A program made the position numbers and the translations under genes. Shown in pieces: positions 12,044 through 23,586 of a stretch of 64,000 bases of DNA. The DNA is from Salarias fasciatus. Taxonomy: Eukaryota; Chordata; Actinopteri; Blenniiformes; Blenniidae. The stretch covers positions 16,096,057 through 16,160,056 of the forward strand of contig NC_043746.1 of assembly GCF_902148845.1 (NCBI RefSeq), read 5' to 3'. The notes beneath the pieces are model-generated. The model searched no databases. It saw only the letters and a list, made by a program, of their open reading frames with translations, and was not told the origin of the DNA. The stretch's first letter is position 1. Each line of letters opens with the position of its first letter.

Positions 12044-14350
12044 ATGGAGTTCGTCAGCAAGATGGACATCAAGGTGGAGGATCTGTGAGTGTTTCCCTCT
12101 GAACAGCACCTCTCCAGGTGAGACAGCTGGATGGAGTTTACCTGTTGGTTGGTTGTGTTGTGTGTGCAGAGCACCAGAGGAGATGCTTGAGAAGATCGCT
12201 CAGCAGGAGTACAGTGAGAAGCAGCTGAAAGGTCAGATTGCTGACCTGAGAAGCAGCCTGGATGCAGCCGATGTTGAAATAGCTTCACTGCTGTCAAAGA
12301 ACGAGAACCTCAGAAAGCAAATGACAGAGTAAGTCATTCATTACCTGTTAAAACCACTACTAAACTAGCAGTGTCGTCACTTGGGTGTTTCTTTTAGGGT
12401 TGCGATCGAGAACCACAAGTTTCCACTTTCTGTCCATTGAACTAACTTGACAGCTATTTTCTAACCATAACAAACCAGAAAATGGTCTTATTTCCCCACT
12501 GTGGACAATGGTCAGTGTTTTGTTGTAGCACAAGGCGTTCTTTATGAGTTTTGGGGGTTGTAATAATAATTAATTGTCTGTTTTTTATTATTGCTCCTAA
12601 TGAGCTGTAGTTGTGTGTCTGCAGCATGGAAAAGCTCAACAGAAAAGCACCGAAGGCCGAAGCAGAGCCGAGCGGCCCCCTCTCGGTTGAAGACCTCAAT
12701 GGAAGTCGACGGAATGAAGAAAAGATTTGTGAACTGGTACAAGATCAACAGTTGATTTTTAAAAAAAAAACAAAGAAGCAGTGTTGGTTGGTATAACTCA
12801 GCTACATCAGTGAAATTACTTCAGTTGATGCTTTTTGTTTCTGTGTGTGTGTGTAGGAGAAGAAATGCAACACGCTGAAGGAGCAGAATGAGATTCTCAC
12901 TGTGCAGGTAGACGTCACGGGGCCGGTCGCACGCCAAACAGTTGATCTGGGATTGGAGTGTTTGGTTTCACCTTGTTTACCAGTTGCGTGGCAATCAACA
13001 TGTTGAATGTTTCAGCTCAAAAGCCTTCAGCAAGAGGCGGACCAGAACCAGGGCAGCGTCGCCAGTGGCAGCACGGTCCAGTTAACCGTTGAGGTGACAA
13101 GTAGAATCATTTACCTGAGACTCAGTCATCTCATTCATGTGTGCGTTAGTCGCTTCAAACCTGCACATTGTGTTTCTCTTCAGCTTGACTTGGTGGAGGC
13201 TCAGTTAGAGCTGCTGTGCAGGGATGAGGTTATTGAACAGGTAGGAAAGACGGAAGCGAGCCCGGCACGCAGCGGCTGACTCTTGACTTGAAAAATTGTT
13301 ACAGTTTCAGCTGTGTTTGATTCGTCAGAAAAACTGTCAGATAAAGCTCTTGGAGGATCATGTGGAGGAGTGCTCCAACATCATAAAGGTGAAGATGCTC
13401 TCATCCACTGCTACAAGGACTAAACTTGAGTTTTGTTCTAATGATCCTGGTTCTTGACAGCAATCTGCTGAAGTGTTGTCTTGTTTCTCTGCTGCAGGAC
13501 TTAAGGCTGCAAAACCAGGAGCTGAAGATGCAGATTGAGGACATGCAGAATGAGAGCTATTTGTAATCCTGACACACAAACCCTGTCAGTTCAGACCTGT
13601 GCTCCTCTTACACAGTACGTCCACTCAGCTGTGTGTGTGTGTGTGTGTGTGTGTTTTTTGTCATTTTGTTTTTAGTGGCATGCTGAACGATCGGACAGGA
13701 GAAAGCCCGTGCTCGCCCAGTCCGTCTCTTTCCTTCGCCGAGGAGATCAAGCTGCTGGTTCCTCCAGTGGAGGTGAAGTGCAGTATCGCCTACTCCACCG
13801 GCCCTCCACGTGTATGACCCCTGATTTACATTGTTTTTATATTTATTCTGTATTTATTCACTGTATTTCATCAGTAGGTGAACAAATGTAGATTTTACCT
13901 CCACAGCCCACATTCAAGCTCCTCCTGTCAGAAAGACTATAGATATGAAAATATATGGATTATTGTTTACGCAGGAGGAAACTGAGCGTGAGAAGAAACC
14001 GAAATCTCACATTGTCGCTGCTGACCTTCACACAGAAAGGTATTTTATTCTCGCAACTTAAAACTTCTTCGATAGACTTTAGTTTCATAAAACCGTCATG
14101 TTTGTGTCCAGCAGCATGTGGTGCCACGGTTTCTTGTTTACTTCTCTTCGTTGTGTTCCTCTGTTGTTGAAGGTGCACGGACTCCTGGAAGACTCCCATC
14201 CCGTGTGCGAAGCTGTTCCTGTTCCTCTCCTGCCTCATCCTCCTCGTTTTCATGATCTCTGGATGCGTGTTTCTGCTCAGCGCTGTGTGGGGCAGCTGGT
14301 ACCACATTTTGCAGCCCTCCTGGACCGTTCTCGCCTTGCCTCCCATCTGA
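12044..14350 (+). CDS. Unassigned coiled-coil protein with C-terminal membrane anchor
   Basis: I do not recognise this gene. Eleven exons join in phase: 12044-12084, 12170-12328, 12625-12736, 12857-12907, 13016-13093, 13184-13240, 13305-13388, 13498-13562, 13676-13811, 13975-14039, 14173-14350, giving 341 residues. The start codon follows a possible non-coding first exon ending at 11706 and an AG acceptor at 12035-12036. Residues about 15-200 are a chain of heptad-rich helices (IADLRSSLDAADVEIASLLS, EKKCNTLKEQNEILTVQ, LDLVEAQLELLCRDEVIEQ). A Ser/Pro linker follows, then one hydrophobic segment (CAKLFLFLSCLILLVFMISG) about 25 residues before the stop, so it is a tail-anchored type. The luminal tail ends ALPPI, faintly like the proline-rich end of KASH proteins (PPPT or PPPV); that is a guess. 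An alternative shorter form could stop at TAA 13563-13567 by reading through the exon 8 donor. AATAAA lies at 14415-14420. Confidence 0.68.
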
Positions 14351-15221
14351 TCTCAAGTTGTTGGCCGCTTTCGTTTGTTCAAACTGAATGTTGTGTTCTG
14401 AGCTGAAAACCACAAATAAAAACATCTTGGTTTTGTTACAGTTGCCTGAATCAGTTGATGTGTTGATTGTGAAAAAGAAAAGATATGCCTGTTTTATAAT
14501 CCTGTTGATTAGGATTCATAATCAGTTTACTACAGTTTTAATGCACAATGTCTGAAAGTGAAGCATTTTTCTTTAAAGATCAAAACACTAAAGCAAGACA
14601 GGCTTCATGAGTGAGGACATACAAAAATAAAACCAGAAAAAACAATAACACAACAATCCGTGGAATTAGGGCAGAAAGCATAGCATCTGCACAGAAAATG
14701 AAGACGATTCCATGACGATCGGATGTTTTCCAGGGAAAGCGAGCAGCAGTCTGGACACATGTGACCTGGGTTCGTGTTGAAGTCATGCCGCCTCCTCCAC
14801 GCCTCCCGCCGCCCCACCCAGCTGGAAAACACCTCCTGGAGGACGCCGCATCCTCCTCCACGCAGGGAACGTCTGACTGCTGGGATATTTCTGTTTTTGT
14901 TATTATTTAAAGGGCCTAGTTTTTGTTTTGTTTTGTTTTGTTTTGTTTTGTTTTGTTTTCCGGCTGGAGGCTGGGAGATGCCGGCGGCAGGCCGAGCCTC
15001 GCTCCTCTCTCCCCCCGCGGATGGAGCCTCCTCCTCCGGGAGCAGCTGAGAGACGGTAGCATCGGAGGAGGAGGAGGAGGAGGAGGAGGAGGAGGGGGAC
15101 AGCCGGCAGCTGGGCGGCTCGATCCAGTCCGAAACCCGGGGGTTGTTGTTAGGGAGGAGGAGGAGGAGGAGGAGGCGGCATGTTCTGAGCGCGCAGCCGA
15201 GGAGAGGCGGCGGCCGGCGGG
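14351..15221. other. Intergenic DNA and GC-rich 5' region of slc24
   Basis: The left part is plain AT-rich DNA. From about 14960 base composition turns GC-rich, as expected of a CpG-type promoter and 5' UTR for the exchanger. It contains a (GTTTT)n pentanucleotide array at about 14919-14958 and (GGA)n arrays at about 15064-15095 and 15152-15176. Confidence 0.5.
14919..14958. repeat. (GTTTT)n microsatellite
   Basis: Eight consecutive, essentially perfect GTTTT units stand just before the GC-rich 5' region of the slc24 gene. Confidence 0.9.
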
Positions 15222-18200
15222 ATGAAGGCTCCGAGGAGACCGGGGCGGACGCGGCTCCTCCCCCGGTTCTGCGTCTGTGGAGTCGGTCTGCTCGCAGCCG
15301 CCTGGATCTTTCACTTCAGAGATGCTGCAGGTGCCTCCACGGAAACTGCAGCCCGATCACTCCCTAACGCACCACTGTGTTTGTCTGTGCTCCTCATAAA
15401 GCAGTAAAGTTAGCGGCCATCCTGCAGCTCCACATGGACATCGTCTGCACGCTTCTACAATAATGTCTGCTCCTTTTCAGACCCCCGTGCTACATCTGTG
15501 GACATCTCCTTATCAAAAAGAGAACACATCCGTCTGAAAGAAGACAATGAGAGTGACAGCATTTCCAGATCTGGTGAGATTTTTTGCACAAATCACGCTG
15601 CAATGTCCAGTTTTGAGACTTGTGCATGCAATAACCACTGTTGACAGTTATCTGAAGGTGTGTGTGTGTGTGTGTGTGTTGTAGCTTGTTCTTGTGCTGG
15701 GTATGAAAGTGTGCCATCATCCGTCTCCATCTTCCCTGTGATCCACCTCATGTCTCTTCCTCCAGCCTGCACATCTTGATGTTTGAACACAGTCAGGCCT
15801 TTGAGGGAGGCGGTTGCTAGGAAACTGAATGCTGGACTTGTTGTTGGATGCTGGCGTGGCTCTGGCTCTGTTCAGAGAGCTGCCCCGCTGTAATGACCTG
15901 CTGATCAGTCGCCTCTCATCAGCAGCTCTGCTTGGATCAGTTTGCCTGCCAGTGTTTCAAACAGCCAAACAGTGACGGCGACTTATGGTTTGATGCTGAG
16001 GTGAATAGATTTTTATGGCCAGTTAAAGAGATGACGAGGAAACAGAATTCAGATCATATTTGAAGCCTGTGAAAATGTATTTTTCCAATTAAAATGATAC
16101 ATAGATTTTTGATGTTAGTGTCCAAACTGAACATCGACACGTGATTTTTGTGTTTGTCTGGAGCTGCACAGAGTGGCCTCTGTGCAGGGTCCTGACCACT
16201 TTGGTCACGGATCTTTGCAGCCTTCTATATAAGTTTAACAAATCAGAAAAAAAGCAGTTTAGTAGCCAGCATTACAGATGACAATTTTCTGCATTTTACC
16301 TCCTAAAAGGCTTTTTTTTTTTCTTATTGTGCAGTGAATTGTGGCTTTTATGAGGCCAGTGTGTAGCAGAACTTTGAAACACAATAATCCTTCACAGATG
16401 GAGAGTGACTGATTGTGATGAATAATCTAAGTGAAACCAACCTGAGGGCCTCTTAACATTGTTCGTTTTAGATTTTGGGAGAACTGAAAAATGGATTCAT
16501 TATGAATATTAGGCTGTGATAAGTATCTCATTAAACGAATAGAAAACTGGGCTGTAATGCAGCTGGAGCCTCAGTCACATGAGTGTGGTGCTGCTTTGAT
16601 GGCGAACCCTAAGTCAGATACACACTCTTGCAGATTTCACGCATGCCAGTTGACTGCATGTTCAAGAGAAACATCAGCAGCAGCAGCAAATTGCTGTAGA
16701 CAGTGTCAGCCTGACCTAAATACAACGATACTGTGTTCACTCTCAGAGAAAAATCAAAAATACCTAAATCTGGCTTACATGATGTGTTTCTCCGACACTC
16801 TATATTATAAGGACAGCATTTAAAAAAAAAAAAAAAAATTCCTGGTTAAAATCCATGTTTTGTGCATCTATTCCACAGCTGTCAACGAGTTCCCAGAAGA
16901 CATCTTCACTCTTGATCAGAGGAGGCATGGCGCGGTGCTCCTGCACGTTCTCTGTGTGAGTACCAGCTCCGCCTCAAAGCCAAAATGACATGAAAAACAT
17001 TTTTCCTGCATTATAATCACAGTGTGCGTCTCCCCCCGCCTTGCAGGCGATCTACATGTTCCACGCACTGGCCATCGTGTGCGATGTTTACTTTGTGCCG
17101 TCGCTGGAGAAAGTATCAGAGGTTTGAGCTGATTGATTAAAAAAAAAAAAAAAAAAAAAATGCTTCTTCTCCAACTGTTTAGTTAATGTTTAACCTCTGC
17201 AGACTGTTTCTCAGCAGGATGTCAATAGAGGAAGCACTGATGCCGTCCTTTAACCAGTTTCCTGTCCTCTCCTCCAGAATCTGCAGCTCAGCCAGGATGT
17301 TGCTGGTGCAACCTTCATGGCCGCCGGCAGCTCCGCCCCCGAGCTCTTCACCTCTTTGATCGGTCAGCATGCGGCTCCTCTAATCAGACTCTCACTGCAC
17401 TGCAATCACCTGCAATCACACCAACATGAGGCTGACCAGGAACCGTCGAGTAGCCGTTAAAAACATGCCGAGAAGAGCGTGTTTTGTTTTGCTTGATGGG
17501 TCACCATCTCGCCATAAGTATTAACCAACATTTCTGTTCAGAGGAAAGAAACACTTCATCTAAATTTGTGTTATTAATAGATAGACGGAAATATCCATAA
17601 CTTCTCTCATGTTTATTGATTTTTGCTTCCTTGTCTTGCTTTTAGGTGTGTTTATCACAAAGGGAGATGTTGGCGTGGGGACGATCGTGGGCTCGGCTGT
17701 CTTCAACATCCTGGTCATCATCGGTATCTGTGGCATCTTTGCCGGACAGGTACGTGAACCCTTTGAGCAGACTGTAGCCTCTTCCACATCCTGAAACTGT
17801 AATTTGGCCTGGCAGTGAACAGCCTCTCCTCCCTGCAGCCCATCTCTCTGAGCTGGTGGCCTCTGTTTCGTGACGCCGTCTTCTACATACTGTCAATAGT
17901 GGTGCTTATTCTGGTAAGGAATCTCTTTGATTTCTAATCTGGACTCTCTTTTTCACTGTTTCCCTCATATCAGTAAAACCTACATCTATTCATCACTCCA
18001 TCTTTTTTCTTTTTTTTTTGCAGGTGATCTATGATGAAAAAGTCATGTGGTAAGACAGATGAAAAACGTATTTAAAAAAAAAAATCCATCAAGCTCTCAG
18101 CTGCCATTGTGATAAATGATGTGTGTTTGGTTGCAGGTGGGAAACGATCATCCTGATCTCCATGTACGGAATCTATATAATCATCATGAAGTGAGTCTCA

Positions 18201-21200
18201 TATATATATATGTATTAAACCACTACACAGTATTTTATCATTACAGACATCATATCCATGTGTGTGTGTTTGTGTGTGTGTGTGTGCAGGTTCAACAGGT
18301 CTCTGTGCTGCCTGGTGGAGAGGCACTGCAGCCGGGCAGGTCAGCCGTGTCTCAGCACTCTGCGGCGGACGACCGCTGTGGGAAACGCTGCAGACTGTGA
18401 CAATGACATGGTGCCGCTGAAGCCAGGTGCAACATATCGTTTTTGTAGGTGTGCACGTGTACATCCAAAACATCCAACGCCTCCTCCTGACCTCCTGACA
18501 CAGTTTCGGCTGCCAGTCGGAGCCTCTTCTGTCCCCAGCGGAGTCTGAAATAGAACTAGACCACATCGATGGGCCAGTTCTCCTTCCCTCATTTCTTTCC
18601 TCTGTCATTTCAGTCCTGCTAGTTTTCAGTTTCTCCATCTTTCCCTCTCAGTCTGCTGAAGCTCTCTTCAGTTGCCCTCTGCTTCTTCCCTCCGATCACA
18701 GACTCGGCGGCCGGCCAGGACTCCGGGGTGGCGATGGTGGACGAGCTGCTGAACGCGCACCCACACCAGCTCACCTTCTCAGAGGCAAGCCTCCGCCTTC
18801 TCATCTCCCCGCATTTCCCCCGCCCTGCTCCCTCCTGCGCATGGCAGGACGCATGATCATCAGCGAGGTACACTGCACGAGTTTCAAAGATTCCTGACTC
18901 AACAACAGGAAACAATCAAGAGATTTCCAAGGTTTTTTTTAAATATGAAAACTGAAGATCTTCAAGCAGTGAACTGTAGTTCACTGTTTGAAGACCTGCT
19001 TCCCGGCCCTCCCGGCTCCGCAGCATGCCTGCTTGTCATTTACTCCGCCTCTGCTCTCTGCCATCCCCCTGATCAGCGCTTCTCAAACTCCCTGAATGTG
19101 AGGACCCTGCCTTGCCGCCCCGTCGCCTCTTCTCCCCGTCCTCATAATGTTCTCCCCCCTCGCCCGCTGCCGTGTTTCCCACATCGTCCTGTTTTCCTCG
19201 TGTTTTTCACGTCTCCTCTCTGACTTCGCCCACAGAGGCAGAGGCTGATTCGGTCTCGGGTCGGCCCGGAGGAGGGGGGCGCCGCTGGGGAGGAAGGGTC
19301 GGGGGCCGCCGGCTCCTGGGGGAGGGAGAAAGGCGCGGCGGCCGAGGGAGACAGGCCGCCGCCGGCGGGGGAGAGGGAGAGGGGCAAAGAGGCGGGGGGA
19401 GACGCGGGGGGAGGAGGAGGAGGTCAGCCTAAAGAGGAAGAGGAGGAGGAGGAGCAGGAGGAAGAGGAGGAGGAGAGCTCTCCTTTCAAACCGTTTGTCA
19501 TACCAGGTGAGAGAAAAAGGACGTTTGATGCAGATTCTCTCCTTCATCACACTACTTGTGTTTCGAGATTTTCATTAAATATATTTAAATACTGTTGTCA
19601 TTTAGAATGGTGTCAAAATATCTTGTTTATATAATTTTTTGTTTTTCATCACAAGGATTGAATGTAATTCCTTTAAAAAAAAAAGTTTAATATTTACAAT
19701 AAAGTTGGAATATTTTTAAGTAAAAAGTAAAAGATATCAAGGACTAGTCCAAAAAGTTGCATTGCTATTGAAAGCATAAAACTTTGTTCTCAATATGTTC
19801 TTTGTTTCCAACATCTACAATTTGTTGTTTGAATACATTCCTAAATGGAAAAGCCTCTCACCATTAATCTTTATTTAATTAATTTGATCCTAATAAACAA
19901 TGATCCAAGAAAAACACTAAAAAGTAGCTCCTTCCCAGTGTTCTTCACCTGTTTTTTAATAACGAAAGTGTATTTTAATCACAAAATCATATTCACTCAT
20001 ATTTTTCATGGATCCCTCATGACAATTTACAGTGAAACTACTTGAAGGACCAACCAGAATCTCATAAACAGGTTCAGTCTAAAAGGAGGAAACGATCAGA
20101 CCAATGATATAAGACTTGTAGCTCAGAAGCATTGTTCCAACAACATCATCCATCATTGCGATGATTACTAAACTTCAAGAGACCAAACTGCGAAGCTGCG
20201 TCCTCTGCTGCTTCCTGCAGCCTAATGGATGTTTTTATAGCTGCCGGAGTTAATTAAAAGGAGGTGGCACGTGAATAATGCAGAGGCTTGGATGAATCTG
20301 TGACGACGCCTGTGGGAATGCTGTGTGTGTGTGTGTGTGTGTTTCCGTCAGACGGCTGGTGCGCGCGCCTCAAGTGGCTGCTGTCCTGGCCTGTGAGCGT
20401 CCTGCTGTACTGCACCATCCCCGACTGCAGCCTGCCCCGCTGGGAGCACTGGTACCTGCTGACCTTCCTGTCCTCCACGCTGTGGATCGCCCTCTTCTCC
20501 TACCTCATGGTCTGGATGGTGCGTGGCGGGACGGACGCTGCAACATTTAAAAAAACAAAAAGCCTGGCGCACACATTAATGAGCTCTCTGTCTGCCTGCA
20601 GGTGACCATCATCAGCTACACGCTGGGAATCCCGGAGGTGATCATGGGAATCACCTTCCTGGCGGCCGGCACGAGCGTTCCCGACTGCATGGCCAGCCTC
20701 ATCGTCGCACGGCAAGGTGTGAACGTATAGATATTGTTGTGATCCAGCAGTTTCATCAGTTTCAGTTACTTTGGAGAATGATGTTGTGGCCAAAGTCTTG
20801 TAGACCTTGCTGTTTTCAGTTTGCATGTTCACTTTTTACCCTGACATTTCTTTATAAACTGCTGTTTATATATTTTCTTTTCTTGACAATCTGTGGTTTT
20901 ACATGTGGGAATCACTGCAGGGATGGGCGACATGGCCGTGTCCAACTCCATCGGCAGCAACATCTTCGACGTGCTGCTGGGCCTGGGCTTCCCCTGGGCG
21001 CTGAGGACTCTCATCGTCAGCTATGGATCAGTGGTAACGCCCGCCCCTCTGTAGCCTCACGCTGTACGCTTGCTGTCTGTGGAATAGACCGAAAAGACGT
21101 ATGTTTTTCAGGTTACCATCAACAGTAAAGGCCTGGTGTACTCCGTCATTCTGCTGCTGGCCTCAGTCACTCTCACTGTGAGTAAACCTAAAACTCTGCT

Positions 21201-21432
21201 TTTAATCGCCTAGAATTTCCATCCAGTCTTTGTCTCTGCGTGAGCCTCTGCAGCGGGAAGTTAAGCTTCCTCTTTCGTTCCACTCTGGCTTCAGCGGTGA
21301 CGGAGTGTGTTTCCCCCTCAGGTCCTGTGTGTCCACCTGAACCGCTGGAGGCTGGACCGCAGGCTTGGACTTTGTCTCCTGCTGCTCTACGCCATCTTTC
21401 TGCTCTGCGCCGTCAGCTTCGAGAGGCTCTAG
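15222..21432 (+). CDS. K+-dependent Na+/Ca2+ exchanger (NCKX3/4-like), one frame break
   Basis: A plasma-membrane exchanger that extrudes Ca2+ and K+ against Na+. Seventeen exons: 15222-15330, 15481-15573, 16879-16955, 17047-17121, 17278-17362, 17646-17749, 17839-17913, 18024-18049, 18137-18190, 18290-18426, 18702-18866, 19236-19506, 20352-20518, 20602-20716, 20921-21033, 21112-21177, 21322-21432. Both alpha repeats are intact: [20 protein letters not shown] with [16 protein letters not shown], and [19 protein letters not shown] with [15 protein letters not shown]. An N-terminal hydrophobic segment and a long acidic cytosolic loop (poly-Glu, exon 12) fit SLC24A3/A4. Exon 11 (18702-18866) is one base out of phase: it reads [12 protein letters not shown] in frame, but the conserved [11 protein letters not shown] that follows is in another frame. 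A consensus GC donor inside that exon at 18785 would restore phase by dropping 27 codons. The protein ends CAVSFERL, without the short polar tail of human NCKX4. The family is certain; whether it is A3 or A4 is not settled. Confidence 0.9.
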
Positions 21433-22099
21433 AGGGTGAATCAAGGTCAATTCGTACCTGCTGAGAAGAGTCATTTCAAACTTTTGTTGTGGGAACTCTC
21501 CTACCTGAACCATAACATAAAGCCCCTTTTACCTCTTTGAAATTTATTCACTCTTCTTGATGTCTTTGGCTCTTTTTGTAACCAGTATTGTTTATTGTTA
21601 TTTATTGCTTAATATACGGTATTACCTGAGTATTTTAACAACGTATCTTGATAAAGGTGGCGTAGAGTCTTTTTCATATTAAACCCAAACCCTGTTCTGT
21701 CAGCAGATCATCTGCATCCATCTCTCCCTCTCCCCGACCTCCTCCTTCACCACATCCATGGATCTTCTTCAAAGTCTTCCTCTTTTCTTGTCTGGCAGCT
21801 CCATTTCTAGCCTTATCTCTAAACTGCTCAAGTCGATCTCTTCATTTTTAAACCGTTCCCTCCCTTCTCGCTGCCGTCCTTCAGACCTGTCGCTCATCTC
21901 CACCCTCTTCCATCCAGTGCATGTTTCAGCCCCTGATGAGCTCCCTGAAGCTTCCATTTTCACTTCCTCCACACGCTTCTTTCCCTTTCAACACATTTAC
22001 CTGCACGGGGATGAAATGGCTATGAATTCAGGTATGAAGTTACTATTTATGTACAAAGGTGTGAAATTAATAGGGTACGAATTGACCAGCACCACTAGA

Positions 22100-22171
<72 letters not shown>

Positions 22172-23586
22172 GGCCAACCTGTATTCCACCCTCACTGTTG
22201 CTATGAATCAAATGTACGGAGCGGTACGGTCTATTTCCATCTGGCAGTGGCTGTACATGCTGGAGCAGCGTTACCATGACACCAGCTGCCTGAAAAGCGA
22301 CATTGTTTACCTTTGATAAATGAGTATTTTACATAGTTTTGTACCGAAGCACCTCCAGAGCAGACCCGACTGACGAAGCACCGTCTCGCCGCAGATTTAT
22401 ACAGTATTGAATTTGTATTCCGAAGAGATGAATATTGTATGTGAAACCCGCCTACAGTGTGTCCGTTTACTTATTATCACTTTACGACTGCCACAAGTAA
22501 CCTCAAAGACCGGACGACGATGCGTGTTCGTTTATATAGCGGCTTCTCGGTTTGTGCACTCCTCCCATGTCCAGGTTTTCATCCCACCTTTGTGTCTTTC
22601 TGCTGTAAATCAAGCATGGCTCACCATCACGCTCCAGATAATTGCACTAAGCCACTGTTGTCTTGGCCTCTCGTATGTAAGACGGGCCCCCTCCCTCCTC
22701 GTTCCTGAAGGCCTCTCGGTGCAGGGGTCTCGCGTTTTCGTGCTGAAACACAGGTGACTTATACGCTACAAGTTGTTGTTGAATGTGTGTCGTGGAGAGA
22801 GAGAGTCCCCGAGTGCAATAAAATGCTTTGTTCTGTGAGCATTTTTCGTCCTGTGCTTGATTAGCGTTATGATAACTTGAAAAAAAAAATCCATGGCTTT
22901 TATTTGATAGCACTCTGTAAAACACTCTGTGAAATTCCGTGTGTTGATAAAGAAATCCAAATGATACAGGATACAGGAGGCGATCCAAAGAGCTGATGCA
23001 TGTATAGAACATGGACTGCTGGGTGTCTGGGAGCGACTCTCCAGCAGCAAATAGTTAAAACGTGAACACTGCTGATCATCTGACACAGTGTCAGTCTAGT
23101 TTGTGCCGTAACGTGGGCTCTGTCTAATTCTGGCCAGTCACATTTATCGTATCGTCGTCTCTCTGCACCTGCAGTGCTGTCACAGGAGCTCTCCAGGTGC
23201 TGAAACCCACAGACACTAATCAGCTCTGCGGTTGTCGTGTTGACTTTAGGCTGAATCCTTCCGGACTGCGGCTTCGGTTCAGTGTGAGTTCCCGTCATGA
23301 CAAACGCTGCAGAACAAACCAACTGCAGCAGGAGTGTTTCGACACCCCTGCTGCACAGCCGTTTGGTTATGAATGGCAGGTCTAGTTCACTACAATGACG
23401 AGAGGCAGAGGTGTAATTGATGACTAAAAGAGTAAAACAAATATAAGACAAAGTATTTTGGTTTTGTGAAATATATATTTCTTAACTTTCACCAAAACTG
23501 CTACAAAGTTCCCCCTCTTCCCCTTTATTCTGGAATTGAAGACTTGCAAAAACAACAATGGACAGTCAGTTCAAAGTGATTTTTTT
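21433..23586. other. slc24 3' UTR and intergenic DNA
   Basis: Non-coding. AATAAA at 22817-22822 would give a 3' UTR of about 1.4 kb. A long CA microsatellite sits at 22102-22168. Between about 22840 and 23586 nothing is recognisable; this gap separates the converging slc24 and dpf2 transcripts. Confidence 0.5.
22102..22168. repeat. (CA)n microsatellite
   Basis: About 33 perfect CA units, in the presumed 3' UTR of the slc24 gene. Confidence 0.95.

Noticed and set aside
19083-19550. 155-codon minus-strand frame rich in Leu, Arg and Pro
   Set aside because: Antisense of the Glu-rich exchanger exon 12; low complexity explains the open frame.
22102-22168. Cysteine-valine or His-Thr repeat proteins
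   Set aside because: Translations of CA microsatellites; the same applies to 27901-27930 and 63839-63863.
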